A DNA stretch of 64,000 nucleotides from contig NZ_LR027382.1 in NCBI RefSeq assembly GCF_900604385.1, forward strand, positions 1,470,001-1,534,000. The letters run 5' to 3'. How positions within the stretch are numbered: the stretch's first letter is position 1; each line of letters begins with the position of its first letter. The notes beneath the pieces are model-generated. The model made no database searches. It saw nothing but the letters and a program-made list of their open reading frames with translations, and was not told where the DNA came from. This DNA is from Alistipes megaguti (lineage in GTDB: Bacteria; Bacteroidota; Bacteroidia; Bacteroidales; Rikenellaceae). Position numbers and translations under genes: made by a program. Below are positions 18,867-27,073 of this stretch, piece by piece.

Positions 18867-20039
18867 ATGCATATTGTTATTTTCTCGATTATTCTTAATC
18901 AGCATCAGGTTGCAGTTGCTGATGAATTGTGGAAACAAACGAATCATCGATTCGCATTTGTCGAATTAGAGAATATTGGTGATACAAAAGGCGGAACGGA
19001 AGACTATTCGACTCGACCGTATCTATTGCAGGTGTGGAAAAATCCGGATGCTAAGAGACAAGCTTTTGAATGGGCTATTTCTGCAGAAGTCTGTGTTTTT
19101 TCGGGAATTCGCTCCTTGCCATTTCAACGAGCCCGATTGAAGAAGGGACTACTAAGTTTTGAAATGAGCGAAAGGTGGTTAAAACAAGGCTGGAAGAATC
19201 TATTGTCTCCGAGATTGTTAAAAAATCTCTGGAATTATCACATCGGATATTGGAGTCGAAAACCTCTTTATAAATTGTGTTGTAGTGCTTTCTGTGCTCA
19301 TGATCAATATGTATTACATACATTTAAGAATAAGTGCTATAAGTGGGGGTATTTTATCAAAGTTGACAAGATTGTAATTCAAGAAAATTCTTCTTGGTCC
19401 TTTGAAAAACGACAAGCGTTGCTTATGTGGTGTTCTCGATATTTAAAATGGAAACATCCGGAGTTACCTATTATGATGGCTGCGCGATTGAAAAATGAAG
19501 GGTATCGTTTTGTGTTAGATATGTACGGTTGTGGAGAATATGAAGAACATGCAAAATCGTTAGTGAGGGATTTGAGCGTAGATGATATAGTTCATTTTGT
19601 CGGAACAAAACCTAATAATGAGCTGCTTAAAGATATGAGGCAACATGATATTTTTCTTTTCACAAGCGATCAAAACGAAGGATGGGGGGCTGTTGCAAAT
19701 GAGAGTATGTCTAACGGATGTATTTTAGTTGCTAGTGATGCAATTGGTAGCGTCCCCTATCTTGTAAAAAACGAAGAGACTGGAATTTTGTTCCATTCCC
19801 CAAAAAGCTCCAGTGGATTTGATAATCCAGATTTGATGTCATTGGATGACTTATGTGCAAAAGTTAAGAATCTCCTAGATAATCCTTCTTTAATGAAACG
19901 TATCAGCCGACAAGGAATAACTCAGATGCAAGAAGTATGGAGCCCTCAAGTTGCAGTGTATAGATTATTAACTTTAATAGATTGTTTGCGGCAAGGAAAC
20001 GATACTGTTTTTGACGATGGCCCTTGTTCTAAGGCATAG
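18867..20039 (+). CDS. Glycosyltransferase family 4-like
   Basis: A 390-aa GT-B glycosyltransferase. The donor half shows YRFVLDMYGCGEYEEHAKSL, DIVHFVGTKPNNELLKDM and the segment TSDQNEGWGAVANESMSNG, whose two glutamates fit the family-4 E-x7-E motif. It lies just downstream of the IS4 copy, so its transcription may now depend on read-through or IS promoters. The long N-terminal domain with many aromatic residues resembles other Bacteroidales capsule enzymes of unknown specificity. Confidence 0.8.
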   Translation: MHIVIFSIILNQHQVAVADELWKQTNHRFAFVELENIGDTKGGTEDYSTRPYLLQVWKNPDAKRQAFEWAISAEVCVFSGIRSLPFQRARLKKGLLSFEMSERWLKQGWKNLLSPRLLKNLWNYHIGYWSRKPLYKLCCSAFCAHDQYVLHTFKNKCYKWGYFIKVDKIVIQENSSWSFEKRQALLMWCSRYLKWKHPELPIMMAARLKNEGYRFVLDMYGCGEYEEHAKSLVRDLSVDDIVHFVGTKPNNELLKDMRQHDIFLFTSDQNEGWGAVANESMSNGCILVASDAIGSVPYLVKNEETGILFHSPKSSSGFDNPDLMSLDDLCAKVKNLLDNPSLMKRISRQGITQMQEVWSPQVAVYRLLTLIDCLRQGNDTVFDDGPCSKA

Positions 20040-20081
20040 ATTTAAGTTAAATATAATGATTCTAATTATAAGTGCATTATT

Positions 20082-21203
20082 ATGAGAGCATTACATACAA
20101 TCCAAGGGCTAAGTGCAAAATCAGGAGGAACGTCGACATCCACTTATGATCTCTTGACGGCAATGCATCATATTGGTTGTAATGTTGATTTGATGACATT
20201 GCAATCGCCCGATTTGCTGGGTAATAATGAGCCATGGATAAATGCTTTACCAAATGATAGTATCAGCAGTTATGGCTATTCTCATAATATGAATAAGTTT
20301 TTATCTCAAACAGATTACGACTTGTATCATACGAATGGCTTATGGCTTTATGGCAACCATATTACTTGTAAGATTGCACGAGATAAGGATAAACCATATG
20401 TTATTACTCCTCATGGCATGTTATATCCATTGGCCTTAAAACGTTCATACTGGAAAAAGTGGCCGTTGTTACAGTTTTTTTTTAATAAAGATATTCTACA
20501 TGCTTCTTGTATTCATGTAACTAGTAAGCCTGAATTAGAGTATGTTAGACAATTTGGGTATAAAGGACCTATTGCGATTATTGCAAATCCGGTGACAATT
20601 CCAGAATATATTAAAACAATAGTTAGAGATAATCATCGTACTCGGTTTGGTTTTTTGGGGCGTTTGCACCCCGTAAAAAAGATAGAAAATATCTTTTATG
20701 CAGCATCTCTTTTGAAAAGAGATGATTTTGAAATCTTGATAATCGGTTCTGGTGATCCTGGATATGAGCAATTCTTAAAGCAAGAGGTAGTCAGGTTGAA
20801 GTTGCCGAATATCCATTTTTGTGGCTTTCTGACTGGAAAGGAAAAATATGAAACTTTGGCCAAGTTATCCGCATTATTCGTCCCGAGTGACTTTGAAAAT
20901 TTTGGAATGATAGTTCCTGAAGCATTGTCTGTCGGGACTCCGGTTATGGCCAGTCTGGGGACTCCCTGGGAAGAGTTAAATACCCATAAATGTGGTTGGT
21001 GGTGTGATCGTTCTCCACAAAATATTGCTCATGTAATGATTGAAATATTGAATATGCCACAAACCGATTTGGATGCTATGGGGGAACGAGGAAAACAATT
21101 GGTATTTCAGCATTATACAGCTCAGGAAATTGCGACGAAGATGAAGTTGCTATATGACTGGATTATTATGAAAAATTCTAAACCGGAATTTGTATATGGA
21201 TAG
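20082..21203 (+). CDS. Glycosyltransferase family 4-like
   Basis: A 373-aa GT-B enzyme. The N-terminus SAKSGGTSTSTYDLLTAMHH holds the glycine-rich acceptor loop. YHTNGLWLYGNH and PYVITPHGMLYPLAL are typical of the WcaI/WbuB-like group. The donor domain has FGFLGRLHPVKKIENI, ILIIGSGDPGY and SDFENFGMIVPEALSVGTP (E-x7-E). It overlaps the next gene by 14 nt. Confidence 0.86.
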   Translation: MRALHTIQGLSAKSGGTSTSTYDLLTAMHHIGCNVDLMTLQSPDLLGNNEPWINALPNDSISSYGYSHNMNKFLSQTDYDLYHTNGLWLYGNHITCKIARDKDKPYVITPHGMLYPLALKRSYWKKWPLLQFFFNKDILHASCIHVTSKPELEYVRQFGYKGPIAIIANPVTIPEYIKTIVRDNHRTRFGFLGRLHPVKKIENIFYAASLLKRDDFEILIIGSGDPGYEQFLKQEVVRLKLPNIHFCGFLTGKEKYETLAKLSALFVPSDFENFGMIVPEALSVGTPVMASLGTPWEELNTHKCGWWCDRSPQNIAHVMIEILNMPQTDLDAMGERGKQLVFQHYTAQEIATKMKLLYDWIIMKNSKPEFVYG

Positions 21204-21750
21204 AAGAATCGATTTATCAAGATATAAGAATAGCTTGTCTACTAAACATCAGATAATAAGGTTACTATGGAGTATAGTTTGGGGTGCGCTAGCTCGACCT
21301 CTTCCCAGAAGTGTCGGTACAGGTTGGAAGAGAATTCTGTTGCGGCTATTTGGGGCTAAAATTGCCTCTACGGCTGTTGTATATTCATCTGCAAAGGTTT
21401 ATTTTCCGGCCAATTTAGTAATGGGAGAATATTCTTGTTTAGCGTCGGATGTGAATTGTTATAATGTTGCTCCAATAATTATTAGGGATAATACAACCGT
21501 ATCGCAAGGGGCATATCTCTGTACAGCAAGTCACGACATTACAAATGCACTCAATCCATTGATTACAGCACCTATTATCATAGAAGATCAAGCATGGATT
21601 GCAGCAGACGCTTTTGTTGGAATGGGTGTGACTGTTGGTCAAGGAGCTGTTGTCGGAGCCCGGGCTGCTGTATTTAAGGATGTTGAACCATGGACGGTTG
21701 TGGGCGGTAATCCGGCGAAAGTGATTAAGAAACGAATTATCAAAGAATAA
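21190..21750 (+). CDS. Colanic-acid-type O-acetyltransferase (WcaF-like)
   Basis: A 186-aa left-handed beta-helix acetyltransferase. The N-terminal basic and hydrophobic segment (IIRLLWSIVWGALARPLPR) is followed by hexapeptide repeats (FGAKIASTAVVYSSAKVY, ASDVNCYNVAPIIIRDNTTVSQG). The catalytic-type histidine is in CTASHDIT, and the closing AAVFKDVEPWTVVGGNPAKV is a strong WcaF-family signature. It should O-acetylate a glycosyl residue. It overlaps the preceding glycosyltransferase gene. Confidence 0.88.
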   Translation: MYMDRRIDLSRYKNSLSTKHQIIRLLWSIVWGALARPLPRSVGTGWKRILLRLFGAKIASTAVVYSSAKVYFPANLVMGEYSCLASDVNCYNVAPIIIRDNTTVSQGAYLCTASHDITNALNPLITAPIIIEDQAWIAADAFVGMGVTVGQGAVVGARAAVFKDVEPWTVVGGNPAKVIKKRIIKE

Positions 21751-21762
21751 TCTTTTATAGCC

Positions 21763-22680
21763 ATGTTAGACCTCTCCGTTATTATCCTTACCTATAATGA
21801 GGAATTGCACATCCGCCGTTGTCTGGAAAATGTTAGATTGATAGCGCGGGATGTCTATATAATTGACAGTTTCTCAACAGATCAGACCCTCTCCATTGCT
21901 CGCGAATTCCCCAATGTCCATATCCTACAGAATAAATGGGAGAACAATTATGCCAAGCAATTTAATTGGGGATTAAAGAACGCTCATATCCAGACAAAAT
22001 GGATTTTGCGATTGGACGCAGATGAGTATTTATTGCCTGAATTGATTCAAGAGTTGCAGGATAAATTACCGGTATTGCCAGACGATGTTAATGGAATAAT
22101 TTTCAATCGTCGCCATATTTTTATGGGGAAATGGATGAAGCGTGGTATTTATCCGGTAAAGTTGTTGCGCGTTTTTCGTGCTGGAAAGGGGATGTGTGAG
22201 CAACGTTTGATGGATGAACATATCCAGTTGACGGATGGACGTATCATCGAGTTTGAGCATGATTTCTGTGATCACAATTTGAATGATCTTTCCTGGTTTT
22301 GTCATAAGCATGTCAATTATGCTATTCGGGAAGCGGTTGATTTGCTTGATATTGAGTTGAATCTGACAGGGGCTGCTGCAACTGATGAGGGAAAAGAGAT
22401 CAGTAAGCAGGCATCATCGAAACGAATGGCAAAGCACAAATATGTGCATCAACCTCTATTTTGGCGATCGTTTGCCTATTTCTGTTATCGCTATTTTCTG
22501 AAAGGTGCATTTCTCGATGGGAAAATCGGATTTATTTGGACTTTTTTGCAAGGATGGTGGTACCGAACGTTGGTTGACGCCAAGGTTTTTGAGATAAAGA
22601 AGATTTGCGGGACCGATAAAGAAAAGATTTGTAAACATCTGAAAGATCATTATGGAATCGATCTGAATAATATCAAATGA
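21763..22680 (+). CDS. Glycosyltransferase family 2 (WaaE/KdtX-like)
   Basis: A 305-aa GT-A enzyme beginning LDLSVIILTYNEELHIRRCL, the GT2 nucleotide-binding start. The DxD-type motif appears as LRLDADEYLLPEL near residue 85. The C-terminal half (ADRR-like basic region, YFLKGAFLDGKIGF) matches the WaaE/KdtX subgroup, often used for capsule or LPS core glucosyl transfer. It overlaps the following GT2 gene by 4 nt. Confidence 0.86.
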   Translation: MLDLSVIILTYNEELHIRRCLENVRLIARDVYIIDSFSTDQTLSIAREFPNVHILQNKWENNYAKQFNWGLKNAHIQTKWILRLDADEYLLPELIQELQDKLPVLPDDVNGIIFNRRHIFMGKWMKRGIYPVKLLRVFRAGKGMCEQRLMDEHIQLTDGRIIEFEHDFCDHNLNDLSWFCHKHVNYAIREAVDLLDIELNLTGAAATDEGKEISKQASSKRMAKHKYVHQPLFWRSFAYFCYRYFLKGAFLDGKIGFIWTFLQGWWYRTLVDAKVFEIKKICGTDKEKICKHLKDHYGIDLNNIK

Positions 22681-23450
22681 AGATTTCAATTATTACTGCT
22701 ACTTACAATAGCGGTCAGACCTTGACGGACACATTGGAAAGTGTGCTTCGGCAAAGTTATACCGATATTGACTATGTGATCGTGGATGGGGGATCCAAGG
22801 ATAACACCTTGGATATTATCCGTCGCTATGAGCCTCGTTTCGAGGGACGTATGCGATGGATCTCCGAGCCGGACAAGGGAATCTACGATGCCATGAACAA
22901 GGGGATCCGGATGGCGACCGGAGATGTCGTCGGACTGCTCAATTCGGATGATTTCTATACGTCGAACGATGTGCTTGAACATGTTGCCAGGGCTCTGTCC
23001 GATCCCAACGTGGATGCCATCTATGGGGATATCCATTATGTCAATGACGATGATCTGACCCACTGCGTCAGATACTACTCTTCGCGGGTCTTCAGCCGGG
23101 GGCTGATGCGGTTGGGATTCATGCCGGCCCATCCTTCGTTTTATTGCCGGCGTGCTATTTATGAGAGGTATGGTACGTTCGATATCTCGTTGCGTATTGC
23201 TGCTGACTTTGAGAATCTTTTGCGCCTGATCTTTGTCAACCGGATTCGCACGAAATATATTCCTGTGGATTTTGTTACTATGCGGACCGGTGGAGCCTCT
23301 TCGTCGGGTATGGTCAGCCATAAACGGATCCTCAAAGAACACATGATTGCTTATAAACAGAATGGAGTCTATTCGAATTTGCTTTTGGAAGGATTGCGCT
23401 ATCTCTACAAGATAGGCGAAATCATTGTATCCAAATTTTCTCGTTGCTAG
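22677..23450 (+). CDS. Glycosyltransferase family 2 (WcaA-like)
   Basis: A 257-aa GT-A enzyme. MKISIITATYNSGQTLTDTL is the GT2 signature start, DYVIVDGGSKDNTLDII follows, and the metal-binding segment is VVGLLNSDDFYTSNDV near residue 90. GIYDAMNKGI is also typical. Composition begins to rise toward host GC within this gene, marking the right edge of the AT-rich block. Confidence 0.88.
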   Translation: MKISIITATYNSGQTLTDTLESVLRQSYTDIDYVIVDGGSKDNTLDIIRRYEPRFEGRMRWISEPDKGIYDAMNKGIRMATGDVVGLLNSDDFYTSNDVLEHVARALSDPNVDAIYGDIHYVNDDDLTHCVRYYSSRVFSRGLMRLGFMPAHPSFYCRRAIYERYGTFDISLRIAADFENLLRLIFVNRIRTKYIPVDFVTMRTGGASSSGMVSHKRILKEHMIAYKQNGVYSNLLLEGLRYLYKIGEIIVSKFSRC

Positions 23451-23481
23451 AAATTGATAATCATAATTTATAATTCAGAAT

Positions 23482-24570
23482 ATGAAAACTGCTCTCATCA
23501 CCGGAATCACGGGTCAGGACGGCTCGTTTCTGGCTGAACTTCTGTTGTCGAAAGGGTATGACGTCCACGGTACGATTCGCCGCTCGTCGACCGACTACCG
23601 CGAGCGCATCGCCCATCTCGAAGGCAAACCCCATTTCCACCTTCACTACGCCGATCTCGGCGACTCGATGAGCATCATCCAGGTGGTCAGCAAGGTGCGC
23701 CCCGACGAGATCTATAACCTTGCGGCCCAGAGCCATGTGCAGGTGTCGTTCGACGCGCCGGAGTTCACCGCCGATGTCGATGCCACGGGCGTGCTGCGTA
23801 TCCTTGAGGCCGTGCGCTTGTGCGGTTTGGCCCAGACCTGCCGCATTTATCAGGCTTCGACCTCGGAGCTCTACGGCAAGGTCGAGGAGGTGCCGCAGAA
23901 CGAGAAGACCCCGTTCCACCCCTACAGCCCCTACGCCGTGGCGAAGCTCTACGGCTATTGGATTGTCAAGGAGTACCGCGAAGCCTACAACATGTTCTGC
24001 TGCTCGGGTATCCTGTTCAACCACGAGTCGGAGCGCCGTGGCGAGACCTTCGTGACGCGCAAGATCACCCTTGCGGCGGCCCGTATCGCCCAGGGCAAGC
24101 AGGACAAGCTCTATCTCGGAAACCTCTCGTCGCTGCGCGACTGGGGCTATGCGAAGGATTATGTCGAGTGCATGTGGCTGATCCTGCAGAACGAGACGCC
24201 CGAGGATTTCGTCATTGCCACGGGCGTGCAGCACTCCGTGCGTGAATTCTGCTACCTGGCCTTCAAGCAGGTGGGCATCGAGCTCGAGTTTGTGGGCGAG
24301 GGTGCTGACGAAAAGGGCGTAGACAAGGCCACGGGCCGTGTGCTGGTCGAGGTCTCGAAGGATTTCTACCGTCCGACGGATGTCGTGAACCTCTGGGGCG
24401 ACCCGACGAAGGCGAAGACCCAGTTGGGCTGGAACCCGATGAAGACGAGCTTCGAGCAGTTGGTAAAGATTATGGTCGATGCCGATATGGCGAAGGTGGC
24501 CGTCGAGCGGGCCGATGAGGAGATCCGCACGAACCTGGCCGAGTACCTCGAAAAGGGCATCGTAAAATAG
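23482..24570 (+). CDS. gmd: GDP-mannose 4,6-dehydratase
   Basis: A 362-aa extended SDR that converts GDP-D-mannose to GDP-4-keto-6-deoxymannose, the first step to GDP-L-fucose. The NADP-binding TGITGQDGSFLAELL is at the N-terminus. The characteristic RRSSTDYRERIAHLE, catalytic STSELYGKVEEVPQ and YAVAKLYGYW (YxxxK), then NHESERRGETFVTRKIT, are all in place. Length matches the family. It leads the GC-rich trio gmd-fcl-manC, with 12-13 nt between genes. Confidence 0.96.
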   Translation: MKTALITGITGQDGSFLAELLLSKGYDVHGTIRRSSTDYRERIAHLEGKPHFHLHYADLGDSMSIIQVVSKVRPDEIYNLAAQSHVQVSFDAPEFTADVDATGVLRILEAVRLCGLAQTCRIYQASTSELYGKVEEVPQNEKTPFHPYSPYAVAKLYGYWIVKEYREAYNMFCCSGILFNHESERRGETFVTRKITLAAARIAQGKQDKLYLGNLSSLRDWGYAKDYVECMWLILQNETPEDFVIATGVQHSVREFCYLAFKQVGIELEFVGEGADEKGVDKATGRVLVEVSKDFYRPTDVVNLWGDPTKAKTQLGWNPMKTSFEQLVKIMVDADMAKVAVERADEEIRTNLAEYLEKGIVK

Positions 24571-24582
24571 GAGGAAAGTCTT

Positions 24583-25527
24583 ATGATGGAAAAGAATGCA
24601 AAAATCTATGTAGCCGGACACCGCGGCATGGTGGGTTCGGCCATCGTTCGCGAATTGCAGCGTCAGGGCTACACGAACATCATCACCCGTACGCACAAGG
24701 AGCTGGACCTGACGCGTCAGGAGCCCGTTGAGCGTTTCTTTGCCGAGGAGCGTCCCGAGTACGTCTTCCTCGCGGCGGCGAAGGTCGGCGGCATCGAGGC
24801 CAACCAGAGTGCGCTGGCCGACTTCATGTACGACAACATGATCCTCGAGATGAACGTCATCCACGCCGCCTGGCAGAACGGTTGCAAGAAGCTGGAGTTT
24901 CTCGGCTCGTCGTGCATCTACCCGCGCATGGCGCCCCAGCCGATGAAGGAGTCGTGCCTGCTGACCTCGGCGCTCGAGAAGACGAACGAGGCCTATGCGC
25001 TGGCCAAGATTTCGGGTCTGAAGTATTGCGAGTTCCTGAACCGCCAGTATGGCACGGACTACATCAGCGTGATGCCGACGAACCTCTACGGTCCGAACGA
25101 CAACTACCACCCGACGCACAGCCACGTGCTGCCGGCGCTGATCCGCCGCTTCCACGAGGCCAAGGTGCAGGGGCTTCCCTACGTGACGTGCTGGGGCGAC
25201 GGCAGCCCGCTGCGCGAGTTCCTCTACGTGGACGACCTGGCCAACCTGTGCGTCTTCCTGATGAACAACTACTCGGGCAACGAGACGGTGAATGCCGGCA
25301 CGGGCAAGGAGCTGACCATCAAGGCACTGACCGAACTGGTCGCCAAGGTCGTCGGCTATACGGGCGAGATCCGCTGGGATCCCTCGATGCCGAACGGCAC
25401 GCCGCGCAAGCTGCTTGACGTCTCGAAGGCCAAGGCGCTGGGCTGGACCTACAAGACCGAGCTCGAGGACGGTATCCGCCTTGCCTACAAGGACTTCCTG
25501 GAGAACCCGATGCGGGCCGAACGATAA
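24583..25527 (+). CDS. fcl: GDP-L-fucose synthase
   Basis: A 314-aa NADPH-dependent epimerase/reductase that finishes GDP-L-fucose synthesis. AGHRGMVGSAIVREL is the dinucleotide fold, FLGSSCIYPRMAPQPMKES carries the catalytic Ser/Cys region, YALAKISGLKYC is the YxxxK element, and GDGSPLREFLYVDDLA is diagnostic. It follows gmd by 12 nt with a GGAGG-like stretch upstream. Its presence implies fucose, or a sugar derived from the same intermediate, in the local polysaccharide or in general surface fucosylation. Confidence 0.96.
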   Translation: MMEKNAKIYVAGHRGMVGSAIVRELQRQGYTNIITRTHKELDLTRQEPVERFFAEERPEYVFLAAAKVGGIEANQSALADFMYDNMILEMNVIHAAWQNGCKKLEFLGSSCIYPRMAPQPMKESCLLTSALEKTNEAYALAKISGLKYCEFLNRQYGTDYISVMPTNLYGPNDNYHPTHSHVLPALIRRFHEAKVQGLPYVTCWGDGSPLREFLYVDDLANLCVFLMNNYSGNETVNAGTGKELTIKALTELVAKVVGYTGEIRWDPSMPNGTPRKLLDVSKAKALGWTYKTELEDGIRLAYKDFLENPMRAER

Positions 25528-25540
25528 ACCGACAGGACCT

Positions 25541-26614
25541 ATGGCAGCCAGCAATCGCTACTGCGTCATCATGGCTGGCGGAATCGGCAGCCGCTTCTGG
25601 CCGGCCAGCCGACGCCATCTTCCCAAGCAGTTCCTCGACATTCTGGGCACGGGGAAGAGCTTCATCCGCCATACGTTCGAGCGTTTTGCCCCGATCATCC
25701 CGGCGGAGAATTTCCTCGTCGTGACGAATGCCGCCTACCGGCAGCTGGTGCTCGAACAGATCCCCGAGCTGCGGCCCGAACAGGTGCTGTGCGAGCCCGT
25801 CGGACGCAATACGGCCCCCTGCATCGCCTATGCGGCCTTCCGGCTCGGGGCGTTGAAGCCCGCGTCGACGATGGTCGTGGCGCCGTCCGACCACTTCATC
25901 TTCGATGAGGAGGAGTTCCGCCGCAACATCACCTCCTGCATGGAGTTTGCCGAGACGCGCGATGCGCTGGTGACGATCGGTATCCGCCCCTCGCGTCCCG
26001 ATACGGGCTACGGCTATATCCAGGCCGCAGCCGCCGGCGAAATCTCCCCGGTGGCTTCGTTCCGCGAGAAACCCGATCTGAAGACCGCCATGAGCTATCT
26101 AGCCGCAGGCAACTACCTGTGGAATGCCGGTATCTTCGTCTGGTCGACGCGGAGCATCCTCGCGGCTCTCGAACGCCATCTTCCGGAGGTCTACGGTCTC
26201 TTTGCCGGGCGGGCTGCGGAGTTTGCCACGCCCGACGAACGGCAGGCCGTGGAGGAGATCTTCGCCCGCTGCCCGTCGATTTCGATCGACTATGGGGTGT
26301 TGGAACGGGCGGACAACGTCTTTGTGCGGGGTTCGGATTTCGGCTGGAACGACGTCGGAACGTGGGGCTCGCTCTACGAACTTTCGACGAAGGATGCCGA
26401 CGGCAATGTCGTGCCGACCTTCTCGAAACTCTACGATACGACCGACAGTCTGGTCAAGACCTCGTCGGAGAAGGTTGTCGTCGTGGATTCGCTGCACGAC
26501 TATATCGTGGTCGATACGCCGGATGCGCTGCTGATCTGCCCGCGGTCGCGCGAGCAGCATATCAAGCAGGTGCTGGAGGATCTCACGCCGTTGGACGACG
26601 GACGCTTCGTGTAA
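25541..26614 (+). CDS. manC: Mannose-1-phosphate guanylyltransferase
   Basis: A 357-aa nucleotidyltransferase that makes GDP-mannose from mannose-1-phosphate and GTP, feeding gmd. YCVIMAGGIGSRFWPASR is the pyrophosphorylase signature (GGxGxRxWP), CEPVGRNTAPCIAYAA and VVAPSDHFI follow, and FGWNDVGTWGSLYEL closes the active site. It is the short form: the C-terminal phosphomannose-isomerase domain of bifunctional enzymes is absent. The ATG at 25541 is used because the upstream in-frame extension overlaps fcl and has no family similarity. A strong terminator follows 20 nt later. Confidence 0.95.
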   Translation: MAASNRYCVIMAGGIGSRFWPASRRHLPKQFLDILGTGKSFIRHTFERFAPIIPAENFLVVTNAAYRQLVLEQIPELRPEQVLCEPVGRNTAPCIAYAAFRLGALKPASTMVVAPSDHFIFDEEEFRRNITSCMEFAETRDALVTIGIRPSRPDTGYGYIQAAAAGEISPVASFREKPDLKTAMSYLAAGNYLWNAGIFVWSTRSILAALERHLPEVYGLFAGRAAEFATPDERQAVEEIFARCPSISIDYGVLERADNVFVRGSDFGWNDVGTWGSLYELSTKDADGNVVPTFSKLYDTTDSLVKTSSEKVVVVDSLHDYIVVDTPDALLICPRSREQHIKQVLEDLTPLDDGRFV

Positions 26615-26634
26615 CCGCTCCTCGCCGCATGTGC

Positions 26635-26669
26635 AGGGCCGGTCTCCCGCGTGGAGACCGGCCCTTTTT
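26635..26669 (+). terminator. Rho-independent terminator of the polysaccharide locus
   Basis: A 13-bp perfect stem (AGGGCCGGTCTCC / GGAGACCGGCCCT) with a 5-nt loop and a following T run lies 20 nt after the manC stop. It marks the end of the long transcript and insulates the RyR cassette downstream. Confidence 0.92.
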
Positions 26670-26756
26670 GTGTCGGCAGCCGTCGCTGTCCGCAATTCGG
26701 GCGATTGAGAGACGATTTTGTAACTTGCATAGGCAAATCCACAGGCAACGCTACCC

Positions 26757-27041
26757 ATGAAAACCTATACCCCGACACCGCTTGACACGCAGGAGATTCA
26801 ATTACCCGAGGAGCTCGATGAACTGACCGAGCAATTGGCCCGCAACGTACACGAAGTCTGGGCGCAGGGCCGGATTGCGGAGGGCTGGCGGTACGGCGAG
26901 CGGCGTGATGATCAGCTCAAAACCCATCCCTGTCTGGTCCCCTACGAGCGGTTGCCGGAGTCCGAACGCGAATACGACCGTCAGACGGCCCTGCAGACCC
27001 TTAAACTGATTCTCCGCCTCGGCTTCCGGATTCAACGCTAA
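26757..27041 (+). CDS. Stand-alone RyR-domain protein
   Basis: A 94-aa soluble protein consisting almost entirely of one ryanodine-receptor repeat domain (RyR, PF02026). Conserved landmarks are P-x-P-x-DT near the start, LPEELDELTEQLARN, HEVWAQGRIAEGWRYG, HPCLVPYERLPESE and the YDR helix. Bacterial RyR domains are known but poorly understood; in eukaryotes they belong to calcium-release channels and are suspected of ligand binding. The next gene encodes a membrane protein with its own C-terminal RyR domain, which suggests that the two work together. The start ATG is 88 nt past the manC terminator. Confidence 0.85.
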   Translation: MKTYTPTPLDTQEIQLPEELDELTEQLARNVHEVWAQGRIAEGWRYGERRDDQLKTHPCLVPYERLPESEREYDRQTALQTLKLILRLGFRIQR

Positions 27042-27073
27042 CTGTCCCCGGCCGAGATTCAAACAACCTCCTC

